Source of the DNA: Megamerina dolium
Taxonomy: Eukaryota; Arthropoda; Insecta; Diptera; Megamerinidae
Assembly: GCA_963854835.1 (NCBI GenBank)
Contig: OY978529.1
Location: 37,196,055 to 37,260,054 of the forward strand
Length of the DNA: 64,000 nt
Reading direction: 5' to 3'
Shown here: piece after piece, positions 12,741-23,656 of the stretch
How positions within the stretch are numbered: position 1 is the first letter of the stretch
How the letters are laid out: every line of letters starts with the position of its first letter
The notes under the pieces: model-generated
What the model was told of the DNA's origin: nothing
Seen by the model: the letters and a program-made list of their open reading frames with translations, nothing else
Database searches by the model: none
Position numbers and translations under genes: made by a program

Positions 12741-13090
12741 CATTTTAAGTAAACTTTTTATAGTTTTGTCGAAACATAAATTTTGTAGGGGAGCCTCCTT
12801 AAGAAGTCCAAATATCAGGTAAGTACATTTGGAAGAAATGTTGTGACAGACAATTGAATAAGGATCGGTCATACATTTCATAGCTTTACGGGTGATTCCT
12901 GGTCAATCATGGGGTCATTTGTCAGTTTTCAAATACCCTTAAGTTAATTTTGGGAAGGTAAAACATCCTAAGAAATAAACATAGGGATAAATATGACGGG
13001 CAATTTTTATAAAAACGAGCAAATTTTATACAAACTTAAATTTTCTTGGGTAACGCCTCTAAGGAATGAACTATTGTGAAGAAGAAACTG
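12740..13090 (+). repeat. Family X repeat block
   Basis: Marks of the family X unit are present: ATTTTGTAGGGGAGCCTCC near 12781, GATCGGTCATACATTTCA near 12864 and GGGGTCATTTGTCAGTTTTC near 12911. It directly follows the family Z block. Confidence 0.55.
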
Positions 13091-14780
13091 ACGATTTGTC
13101 ACATATTATAATTAATTTTAATCACTTTTTTTAGGTTAGGAATAACAAGTCACCTGACCAATCTGACTTCAAATTCAGTACCTCCAAATAAGTATCGAAA
13201 TGTTTATCGCATCTCATGAGCAATAACTTTATTTTTATTTGGGTACCTGTGTAATTAATAGAAGAATAAATACACCATATCGTGAATACGGTAGCACACT
13301 TATATTTATGAGATATATACAAACTAGAGTGTGTTGCATTAATAGCTATACATAATAAATCATGTTGCAATGCTTGTTCTCTTTTCTCTGTTTTTTTTTT
13401 TCTGTTCATATTTTATATTAAATTAATTTACTTAATAAAAATGTAAAGAATATGAAGAAAATATACAATTACACAGAATTGGTTACAAGGTCAATTTACG
13501 TCTGTTTGCAGTTTTGATTACAACAAATAAGTACATATAACACGTCTAATATGAATTGGTGATGACGCCAACATCTATGAAAATATTATTAATATTATGT
13601 ATGGATTTAAATGAATTACGAAAACTCTGTATTGTTTTAGACAAATTTCAAAATGTAAAATGTTCAATGAGAAAAAATACTGTAACCTTCTGATATAAAT
13701 GTGGAGTTCAAGGTTTAATTCCAGAAGAAAAATATTAGAAGTATGGGGATATTTTTAAGTCCATCCATTTTCTAAAATCATAATCTAGAATATATTTATA
13801 CCAAAATGTTTGAGAAAAGTGCTGCTGTAATGGGTTAAAGAAATGAAGCATTATGAAAAAGCAACTCAAACACCAACACAATATAAAATACCTATAAATA
13901 TTCAAAGGCTTAAGGTTCAACAACTATAAAATTGTTTTAATACTTCACTTAATTTACATAACAAATTTCATTGATTAACATTTTTTATTCCACAATATTC
14001 AATAATACCTAATAATGGCAATATCATAAAATTAGCCAATAAACTTTGTTATATCTAAATTATTATTGCAAGCTATTGGTTTTTTTTTTTTTTTTTTTTT
14101 GTTTTAATTGAAAAGTCAAACGGAATATTAACGAAATTAAATACCCACATATAATACCATATGGCGTATACGTAACTTATTATTTAATTAAATTGTTTCA
14201 TACAATAAGGATATGTATGGATGCCAGTTTATATTGTATAGAGAAGCATATCTAATCGGAAATATAATTGAAATTGTATAATTTTTTTTATTAAATTATT
14301 TACCTATATATGTAGTATGTACATTAGATCTATCCTAAGAAATGTATAAGATTTAAAAAATTTGATTGAATTAAAGACAAATTTATTAGTGTTTTATTGA
14401 ATTTAAGACATTGCAAATAATCATATTTTTATTATGCAGACTAAATAAATAAAATGCAATTTATGAAATGTACAGAAATTAAATATAGCAGTTCTTTTGT
14501 TGTACTAAACAACAAGTTTTCAAAACTTTCTCATCTAGCCTTTATAGTAATTTTTACGTAGTAACTTTTTCAAAACAATTGAAAACTTCTTATCGACTAA
14601 TGAACATCATTAGCAGTAATAAGAAATGTACTTTTGTTTCTTACATTGTACAAGCATCATGGGCTTGACTCATACTTTAGAATTTTTCATATACATCTAA
14701 CTATATATAAGGAACAATACATAAAATTAATGAATTATAATAACAATAAAAACAGTAATAGTAATAAGAAGGAGAAGAAA
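13091..14780. other. No gene seen
   Basis: A/T-rich DNA with a long T-run at 14078-14100. No exon or mobile element was recognised. Confidence 0.4.
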
Positions 14781-14832
14781 AGATTAATAGTAATAATAAT
14801 AATAATGATTATAATAATAATAATAATTTTAT
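14781..14832. repeat. (AAT)n-type microsatellite next to a LINE 3' end
   Basis: TAA/AAT units with a few interruptions. They abut the presumed 3' end of the minus-strand R1-clade relic. Confidence 0.8.
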
Positions 14833-15862
14833 TTTGCGGTGAGGAGGTAACCAAATGTGTGACCCACTGACACGTAAATGTCGTCACAATTACGGAGTGT
14901 GTCGTCGCAGACACTAAAGCACTTCAAAAACCTTTAAAACTACCCCAAAACCCATTACTTGGGGATAGGGCAATAATCAGTTATTATTAGACATCACTCG
15001 TCTTGACATGCGTAAAGATCCTGCTTCTTTCACCTGACAACGCATTGCGTATACCGCGAAATAGCACTCCAGTTTCCTTAACTGTGTAACAGTTTTTCGG
15101 AGAAGTTTTCAACTGTCTACAGTCCGATTTGATGATCTAATATGCTTCTTTCTCTACTTCATCTTTCGCAAATGAAGAAAGCATGTTGCCTTCTTCCGCA
15201 CTCTCGCCCATTCTGTGTAAATATTGGCAAAAATAGCCGTGACCAGATAATAACTGTGTTGCTAACTATAGTCTTGCGTTCGTCTCATCACATGATTGAG
15301 TTTTTGCTGTGCTTCTACTATATTTATCGCAGTTATAAGGGCTAATATGTCATCTGCGAAGCCTACTTAGACATGTATCGTTTGGCATTTCTATACGTAG
15401 TATTTCATCGTAGCTGATATTCGAGAGATCTTGACCAAGGTTTGAACATTGAGCTGTACTAGCCGTTATTTTCTTTTCGTCTTCGGTCCAGCTACTCAGG
15501 TATGCAGGTATCAGGAAGCGTTGTTCTAAACCTTCTGTAATGTCCGACCATTTTACGCTGTTGTATACGTTTCTAACGTCCGAGGTCTCAAGCAAGACTA
15601 CTGGTCTAAATGAGTGGTTTCCCCGTTTTTTACCGAGGCTACTTCCACCACTTCTTGAATCGCTCCCACGGTGGACTACCCTTTTCTAAAGCCATGCTGT
15701 CTGTCACTGATTCCGTCAGTTGCTTGTAATGCAGCTGTGATACGAGGTTTAAGAAGCTTTACCAATATTCAACTGGTGTCATTTGATCGTCTTTGCCTTT
15801 GCATATCAGAATTAGTTGTTGGTTCTTTCATAAGACTTTGGGAGCTAGGCTCAATTCATACT
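14833..15862 (-). pseudogene. R1-clade non-LTR retrotransposon ORF2 relic
   Basis: On the minus strand, in several frames, fragments appear in the correct order for an R1-clade polymerase. They are LILICKGKDDQ (near 15800), KLLKPRITAAL and DRQHGFRKG (15680-15760), LETSDVRNVYNSVKWSDI (15540-15595) and the catalytic VGFADDILALITA motif (FADD at 15349-15360) followed by QQKLNHVMRRTQ. After a jump, the C-terminal block has SGHGYFCQYLHRMGE, HAFFICER and TVENFSEKLLHS (15040-15250). Several frameshifts and stops and an internal deletion between the FADD region and the C-terminus make it non-functional. The 3' end lies next to an AAT microsatellite. Clade assignment comes from remembered family motifs, not a search. 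Confidence 0.85.
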
Positions 15863-15988
15863 CAATTAATACTCAAGTAATGCTCAATTTAGTCATAATA
15901 TAGTAAATTCATTATTCTCATATTTGCAAATAGGTATTAAGCTCATAAGATGTTCAATGAAGTTGATTTAAAATTAAGCTAACAAAGG

Positions 15989-16381
15989 TTTAGGTATAGA
16001 TTTAGGTTATTGTGGCTGCGCTCTCTCTCTGAGAGGACACACTTAGGCCAGAAAGACCCATTGTGATACCACCAAGCTTCTCTTCCAATACTGTTGTGCG
16101 CGTGTTAAATTTGGACAGCATTAGAATGGACCTACTTATATTAACCGGTTCCGAACGGCAGAACCCTTGTGGCTTCACTTTAGCTTAGCTTTGTCACAGA
16201 GCTCATTCAAGAAGCATTTTTGGCAATTGCGAAAAAATTGCCAATTACTTGCCGACAGGTGGGTACCGTTCGAAAGAAAAATGTTTTCGATATTAAATTT
16301 TATTATGCTTTAGTCGGGGATTGAACCCACGACCTACAGATCAGAAGGCCAACGCATTAACCACTGAGCTATGGCACCCAC
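15989..16381 (-). mobile_element. tRNA-derived SINE, subfamily A, full length
   Basis: Minus-strand head at 16381 with A box ATAGCTCAGTGGTTAATGCG and B box GGGTTCAATCCC. The 3' end has GAGAGAGCGCAGCCACA and a TTAGG-like tail at 15990-16010. The target-site duplication is TTAAGCTAACAAAGG (15974-15988) and TTAAGCTAACCAAAGG (16382-16397), differing by a one-base indel. Confidence 0.9.
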
Positions 16382-16397
16382 TTAAGCTAACCAAAGG

Positions 16398-16573
16398 AAA
16401 AGAAAATAATTATTGAAGAAGAAAATATTGATATTAAATTATTAGTAAATTAATCAGAGTCATAATGCTCATTAAAATATCAACAATAAAAAAAAAATAA
16501 GATAATAAATAATATACTAATATAATATAATATAAAATAGAATAGTGCAAATACTAAATACTAAATTACATCA
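16398..16573. other. No gene; A/T-rich spacer
   Basis: Short A- and TA-rich DNA between the SINE and the candidate exon. Confidence 0.4.
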
Positions 16574-16804
16574 TCACACGATGTTATTTCTGATGCTGTT
16601 GTTGTTGTTGTTGTTGTTGTTATTGTAGTTGTTGCCCCAGTTACTACTAATGCATTTGCTCTTCATGTTGTTTTTGGAGCTGCAGCTGCGGCTGTTGTTG
16701 ATGTCGTTGTCGTTGACGTTAATATTTGTTCTCCCGCTGTGCTGGCAAAGCAACAACATGCACAATAAGAAACACCAGCGAGTAGCACTTGAATGCATCA
16801 ACAT
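16574..16804 (-). CDS. Candidate first coding exon with signal-peptide-like start (weak)
   Basis: A minus-strand frame begins MLMHSSATRW and continues CFLLCMLLLCQHSG, which looks like a secretory signal peptide. An Asn/Ser-rich stretch follows, ending in a (AAC)n-encoded poly-Asn run and a stop at 16574. The local base composition is less A/T-rich than its surroundings, and the CAA/CAG repeat strand fits fly mRNA sense strands. A weak donor-like GTGTGA occurs at the end. There is no conserved domain, and the opposite strand also has open frames (16629-17021 and 16858-17049). This may be chance plus a trinucleotide repeat. Confidence 0.2.
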   Translation of the reverse strand: MLMHSSATRWCFLLCMLLLCQHSGRTNINVNDNDINNSRSCSSKNNMKSKCISSNWGNNYNNNNNNNNNSIRNNIV

Positions 16805-17600
16805 TTTAAAGTGGAATATTTCTTCACACATATACATCTACCTAACTATGTGCATATATGGATCTAACAAGCAACAAATATCAATGCATAGACGACTATA
16901 CGATACCTCAAGTAATGCGGCCAGCATCACAATTGTCACCATCATCACCACTCCCACCACAATCAGCATCGCTACCAACACATGTATGTACATACCTAAC
17001 ATTGCCTATGAATATTTTTGAAGGTGACGATGGAGAGAGACGAACGTAGAGAAGGTGAATTTCATTCATTTGGAAAATCAAACCAAGTTAATAACATATG
17101 AGTATGATGACAACGACCATTTACGACGATGCAATGTGAACTCGTGCAATGTGTATGCATGAGTATATAACATATATACGAGTGCTTTAAGCATGCACTG
17201 TACAAGTACAAATTTTATATCATGCTCGTGTTCTCACTAGAAACGAGTGTTTGGTTTGGTTTGGGGAAAAACTATCGGCAGATACTTATTGATTCTAATT
17301 GACACCACACAAGTTAAGAAGTGGTCAGATCGAGAGCTTTTTATCGAAATAAATTTTCAACTTTCAGTCTTTTCCTTCTGATAAAAAAAAGTCCCCATTT
17401 TATTGAAATCTGTGATATGCAGCCAAGTCTTGAAAAATTTACGAAAACAATCGTAAAAAATTTGGAAAAATTTCTCATTTGAAAATGAGTTGAAATGAGT
17501 TGAATATCAAAAAAGCCTTTCACATGTGCTGAAGGCAAAAAATAATTATTGAGTTACATTTTCATATAACGAAAAATAGTACAAGATCGGCATATAATCA
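16805..17600. other. No confident gene; partly less A/T-rich
   Basis: The 16900-16990 stretch (CACCATCATCACCACTCCC) is compositionally unlike its neighbours. It could be a leader or exon on either strand, but nothing decides this. Confidence 0.3.
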
Positions 17601-17628
17601 CCATTACGACATCACTAAGAATTTCCAA

Positions 17629-17840
17629 ATCGATCTCAAAGTGGTTTTGAAACATTTAAAATCAATTGGATTCAAAAAAAGGTCAACATTTGTCTATCAC
17701 ATAAATTGATAGTAAAAAGAAATGAAATATTTATGTTTGTACCTAGTACAAAATTAGCTAAACGGTCATGTGAACTCTGGCGAAATCGAAAAGGAACTGA
17801 AAATCGACCACAAAACAGTTTTGAACCATTTGATATGAAC
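17629..17840 (+). pseudogene. mariner transposase DNA-binding-domain fragments (two copies)
   Basis: At 17629-17690 the frame reads IDLKVVLKHLKSIGFKKRST. At 17794-17832 another frame reads ELKIDHKTVLNHL. Both match the second helix-turn-helix segment of mariner-family transposases, which in many members reads close to IDHKTVLNHL. The two copies are 165 bp apart and represent the same domain twice, so this is either an internal duplication or two overlapping dead elements. No catalytic region was found nearby. Confidence 0.65.
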
Positions 17841-20446
17841 TCTGTACCAAAAGCTGCTCTATTTATGGCCACCACAAATATTGAGAGTGACAAAATTAAT
17901 TCATAATTCATTTGTTTACAGTTATGAACGACTTCAAATTAGGTCTTTGATTAGACGACACAAAAATTGACTGCTAAAAACTACGGGAATGTCTCACTTT
18001 TGCTGTAATTTATGACACAACTCCATTATAAATTAGTAATATTCTACGAATTTTGGGTCAGTGTATCTGAATCCGACCGATTTACTCTAAATTCAGCGGA
18101 AAAGAACTAATGTGAGCGAAGTAGAAGTTTGAGGAAAAGGACCAGAATTTCTTAAGAGGTAATCCTAAGAACTGGACACACTTTTCTTAATGAGTTAGTA
18201 AAGATTCAAAGAATTTTCAAAAGTTTCAAAGAAGTTTCATTGCATCCACTGATTAGTTTTAATTTTATACTGAAATCATACTTCTATAAAAAATTTGCCG
18301 AAATTCATGGAAGAAAACGGCACATAATTGATTTAGGAAAAATCATTTTAGGCATAAAGTATTTAACCGATACTTTTTCCCCAATAAAAAATATATGGCC
18401 ATATGTTTATACGTGAACACAACATGACCCTTTCGTTGTATACACTACATTTTAACGGGCCACTGATGCTTAACGGTATTCTTTTTTACACTTACATATA
18501 GTACTTCATGGTGACGATTTTTTTCTATCATATTCTTTATTCACACTGTTGTATATATGATTATTTGCTGTCTCATCGACATGTTGCCTGTGGTCCAGCA
18601 TCACTTGGACGTGTTGGTTGATTGTCATCGCCATTTCATTTTGCATTACAATAATTGTAGTGGTTGTTGTTTCTCATATTGTGGGGATGCCACATGATTG
18701 CAACGAATAGGTGTATATCAAATAAATAAATAAAAAATGCTTACATCAACACAAAATTGTAGTAATTATTCACTCAACTCAACTCAACTCGACGGCATGT
18801 CAGTGAGTGAATTCAACTCAATTTAATTTGAGTTAAATGAAATTTACAATTGAATAACGGCGTGATACGCACTCAGCAATGTAATAACATTTGAAATATT
18901 ATGGTGTGATTCCCCACTTAATGTCAAACAACAGAAGTGATATGGTAAATGCAACAAAGCAGCATGATGAAATTTGATTGCTTCGGTGAGCATTTGAAAC
19001 CACAATGATGCTTGTCGTATCATATGATTGCTAATGGAGGAATATAGAAGGGTTCAAAAGTGCACAAAGTATTGAAGTAGAAATAATAATACTCAAATGC
19101 AAGCTACATCTGTTTCTCTGAAATATATGGGAGCACATTTAATGCAGAGTTATATGCAAAAACTTCTGATAGAGCTCTGTGACCGAATCACAAATAAGAA
19201 ATGTGTCAGGAGTGCTGCCATTTGAAATCGGATGATATATTTAAATTCCTACTACTATTCTTTAATTCCCTTATAATTTAAAAAATATAGGAAATACTGG
19301 AAGGTAAGCTCTATTAAGATGCTTCAAAGCTGATGGTTCAAAATTTGTATGAATACCCTTTTTTGGGTTTTTTTTTTCGATTTACTCAACATTTTCACGG
19401 TTGAATTTTATGAAATTTTTGAAGCAACATGACTCCATTCTTGCTTAGCTGCACTAAATTGTGTTTTTCATATTTTCTTAATTCTTATAATTGTTTTTGC
19501 TGGTTTCCCCCTTCTTTTTTTGCTTATTGTCACAAAGTTAAATATTAATGGAATGACCGCAACATAACCCTCACATGCTGTATATCAAAAACCTAAATAG
19601 GAATGAGGTTTAAATAATGAAAGCAGAAAATGCAAAGAAACATTGAAAAACAAAACTAAAAAAAACTCAAAAAATTTAATAGACAATGTAAACAAAAGGC
19701 GATTAAATCAATTTAAATCATCAACATCATCAACCACAACAACAGCAATAATTACCATAGCAATAAATACTACATAGCCAATTTGAATGGCAATTTTAAC
19801 CACAACAATGTACGAACATATTTGTAAATATGCGGACAATATGTATATAAATAATAAATATCATATCTACATTAAGCCAACTCAGTGTTTGCAACAAGAA
19901 AACAGGTTTTTTTTTTTTGTTCTGCCTCAAAATTAACTTTATTTTTTGTGGATTAATTTTTAAACGTTAAAAATCGAATGTTTTATATAAAACGATTTTT
20001 TGCTTATGCTATTTTGGTTTAAAAAAAAAATGACTTTTATTAATGAAAATTGAAAAATTATAATACTGTCAACATAATTTCAATGGACGACAGAAAATCC
20101 GCAATTGTCAACATGAAATTCCCTCAAATAAGCATAATTCCTATGAACGATGGGCGAAAAATAGTCAGAAATGCAACCCTGCACTGTCATGTCATGGACA
20201 GTTGTCGCTAAAAGCGAACAGTTTGGAAATGCTATTTTTGATAGTAAGTAGCAGCAAAAATTTTTCCATGAGCTATTCTTATGTACATATGTAACATAAT
20301 GATCATAAATGTAATCGTAAGCATGACCAATATTCATGTATGTAAGCAAACTTTGCTTTTATGCTTGTTGTTGCTGTGTCGTCATGCAAATGCATTAACA
20401 ATTTAAATGATGACTCTTTAACTATTTATATCTTTAAATATGTACA
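17841..20446. other. No gene seen
   Basis: A/T-rich DNA with ATCATC/CAACAA runs near 19730. A fragment at 18050-18090 resembles the interior of the AGTAGGAT MITE family but is too short to call. Confidence 0.4.
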
Positions 20447-21502
20447 CTAAGCTGGGTTAAATTGTATGGAGAAACATTTTAACAACCTGAGCTAAGATCA
20501 TTTCAAACATTTCTTCCCCATGACCGGCATATTTTTTCAATTTTAAATAAAGCCATCAATATTGTAGCAGTGTCCCTTAAAAAGTGAAGAGAAGTGGTAA
20601 GTAGGTTTAGAGAAAATATTGACGAGAAAACATTTAAAAGTGTCAGTCACATATTTCACCGCCCTAGAGAAAAATTCATTTCCTTATTAAGTAGTGGAGA
20701 TATGGAGTAAGTATATTGAAGGAAAATGTTGTAGAGAAAAAATTGTTTAGAAACGATTTCTGGACAACTATGGGGCCTCCTATTAAAAACAAAAACATAA
20801 AAATTGCCTGAAAATCGACAAATAACGTCAGAAATCGCTCCTAGAGTGGTAAAATGTATGACCGACTCCCATTAGTTTTGTCTTTTCAACATTTCTTTTG
20901 AACATTTGAAGCCCCTATCTCTACACCTCGAGGGTACTTTCATGCACAGAAACATATAAATCACCTGACAATCAACAAATAATGTCAGAAGTCGCTCCTA
21001 GAGTGATAAAGTGTATGACCAACTCTCATTAATTTTTTCTTTTCAACATTTGAACCCCATATCTATATCCAATGAGGGGACAAAATTGCTGAAAAAACGA
21101 CAAATAACTCTAGAAATCGCTCTAAGTATGACTGATACTCATTCGTATTTTTCTTTTTAACATTTCTAGTAAACATGCTTACCACCATCTCCACCCTTTA
21201 GGAGGACATCCATACAAAATGGCCTAAAAAATACCGACAACAGCTGCTCAGGAATCGCCCTTAGAACGTTGACATGTATAATCGATTCCCATAAAATTTT
21301 TATTTTCAACAGTTTCTCTAAATTTGAACTTTTCACGGGGATTCTCTATAAAATTGTTAATTTTGTAACAAACTGAAAAGGTAAAGGGGTCCTAATCATG
21401 AATTTGTTCATACGTCCTAAAGAAAAAAATCTTGAAATTTAATATTTTTCACTGAACACGGTTTAGTTTAAGCAATGCTCCATATAATTTAACTCACCTT
21501 AA
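20447..21502. mobile_element. TIR element with internal family X array (copy 2)
   Basis: The left end CTAAGCTGGGTTAAATTG and the reverse complement of the right end, TTAAGGTGAGTTAAATTA, are inverted repeats that continue into a shared TATGGAG. Direct TGTACA copies flank both ends (20441-20446, 21503-21508). Inside, family X units run in plus orientation to about 20780, then flip to minus orientation. The minus units have GAAATCGCTCCTAGAG near 20830, GAAGTCGCTCCTAGAG near 20993, and further copies near 21112 and 21251, about 120-165 bp apart. The array is therefore a fold-back. There is no transposase. Confidence 0.6.
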
Positions 21503-22803
21503 TGTACATATATGCTCACATATAAATGTAATTACACCATGAATTGGCATGAATTTATATTTGAAAATTGATTAAAATTTAAGTGGATTAAATTATTGAA
21601 TATTCCCTTTGAAAATTCAAACAAATAAATTATAATAATTAGTGAAATGGTCGCGTCGGTTTGATTCCCGATTCGGTCAACTTAACACAAATATCGCTAA
21701 ACAATTGGAAATTCATAACGATACTAAAAATGTTTTTAATAAAAAATTTTTAAAAACAGCTCTATGAAAAAATCTTACTTCACTCTTATGTCGCTCCTTG
21801 CAACAAATGCGAAATAAACACCTTGTTGGACTTCTGAAACTTTATTTCTTGACCAACCCTGTCTTGGTGATTCCCTCTTTCGTAAGGCGATAATAAAATC
21901 GTTAAGTACCATTGCTTTAGCAATAAATTTATCAATTAAAAAAAAAAATAAAAATCAAATAGTGCTAATAGTAACGCTCATTACCACAACGATTCAGATT
22001 CTTCAGTCGTGATTTCTAGTGTATATGTATGTATGTATGTATGCCATTTTCTCAATAACAATAATTAGTTGAATGGCAATGACAAATCGCACATAAAATG
22101 AAAATGGCAATTTAAAACAATTAAAGAATTAAATGCGAGAAATGTTCGATTAAAAATCTGTTCGTATGATACTCGTACATCGTAATCTTATACTCGTATA
22201 TATATGTATGTATGTATGTAGGTATACTTAGGTTGAGTACATACAAATAGATATGTATGTATGTATTCGATGTACGTGTCTTTCAATTAAACAGTGTCTT
22301 CGTATTTACTAAAATGGTATCAACATAACAATAAAAAATATATAAAGTCATATAATTAATTAAATTAAAGAAGATTTGTTTTATCGTTTAAAAGAAACAA
22401 CAACAACAATAAACACAATGAATTCTTTTCACTTTATTGTTTTTTTTTTCTCACACCATAAAACGTTAACCCTCTAATCGGCAAATTTCTTGTTTATGTT
22501 ACGAAAATTCATTTTAACTCATTTTGTTACCATGAAGCCATATTATGTCAAAATATCGGCAGTTAAGCTATTAGTTGTGTGACTTGATATTTATGACTCG
22601 AGCAATTCAAAAAAAGCCTAAAAAAACTGGACTCAAAATCAAAGGTCAAAAGTAAATCGCTTTTTCTTCATGGGTCCACATCGAAACCCCCTGATAGTAG
22701 GAGCACTGCAATTTTACAATGTCGAAAAATTTCGCTACCTTCGCTACGATGTATGATCGTGGGACGAGCTTGATGTTGAGCGTATAATTAACAAACCTAA
22801 AGC
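21503..22803. other. No gene; ATGT microsatellites
   Basis: Contains (ATGT)n tracts near 22027 and 22205-22262, plus A/T-rich DNA. Confidence 0.4.
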
Positions 22804-23039
22804 CGAAATATGGAAATGATTTTTCGTTCGAACGGTACCCACCTGTCGGCAAGCAATTGGCAATTCTTGCGGCAGGTAAAATTTGTCATGGAAAATCTTC
22901 TAAAAAAAAGAACTCTGTGACAAAGTTCAGAAAACACACTTTTAACACTGTTCAAAAATTTAACACGCACAACAGTACTGGAAGAGAAGCTCGGCCAAAG
23001 AGCTCTTAGGGGTACATAAGTTCCACATATTTATTTTTT
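22804..23039 (+). mobile_element. SINE, subfamily B, 5'-truncated with internal deletion
   Basis: It starts inside the body (CGTTCGAACGGTACCCACC, GGCAAGCAATTGGCAATT) without the tRNA-like head. It lacks the CCGTTCGGAACCGGCTA block. It ends with GCTCGGCCAAAGAGC and CCACATATTTATTTT of the B type. No target duplication is apparent. Confidence 0.8.
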
Positions 23040-23259
23040 TAGGCCTCGTTTGGCGTCCTCGCTCTGGAAAAATAACAATATAAGCCCTCTCACTGAGCTT
23101 CGAATATTCAATGCTAGTATTAAATTTATTCTGCCTTATGGCTTCACCACCTGAAAGGTTACAACAGCGATCTCTAAACGACTTCTAACTTACAACTGTA
23201 AGTATGCTATCTGCGTCGTTTTCTGAGAGTCTTAAGGCCCTATATCATATCAAACTCCG

Positions 23260-23450
23260 AGTTACTTTGGATGGCAAACCAAATGGAGATAGCGGCTGAA
23301 GTCAGGAAGAGGAAATGGCAATGGCAACAAGCATAACGCAGCGTTCAACAGAGGTCGAAATGAAATCGCGAAATATTTTTTGGAATGAGCTCATACTTCT
23401 CGCACGAGATCGTGTTCGTTGGCGAAGTGGAGGTTGACACTTCATAACGT
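23260..23450 (+). pseudogene. LINE 3'-terminal coding fragment (RTE-like)
   Basis: Plus-strand frames give MEIAAEVRKRKWQWQ and, after a frameshift, NIFWNELILLARDRVRWRSGG. The KW.W and WNE..LARDRVRWR pattern is typical of the C-terminal part of RTE-like non-LTR retrotransposon proteins. It is short, frameshifted and without the polymerase. Confidence 0.5.
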
Positions 23451-23626
23451 GCAATTACCTTCTAGTCCCATCAAAATGACAACATCATATTCCTTGCTCT
23501 CATCAGGTAAAGGCCACGCTAGGCCTTTATCTTGTTTGGAAAAATAACCACCTGAAAATTGGCTAGAGTTCATTGCGCAACAGTCATACTTCCCATATTG
23601 AAAAACAATCCAATATTTGTAGCCAG

Positions 23627-23656
23627 CCTAAACCTAAACCTAAACCTGACCTAAAC
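23627..23656. repeat. (CCTAAA)n short tandem repeat
   Basis: Four to five CCTAAA units with one variant (CCTGA). They lie just after the LINE fragment and may be its tail region. Confidence 0.75.
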
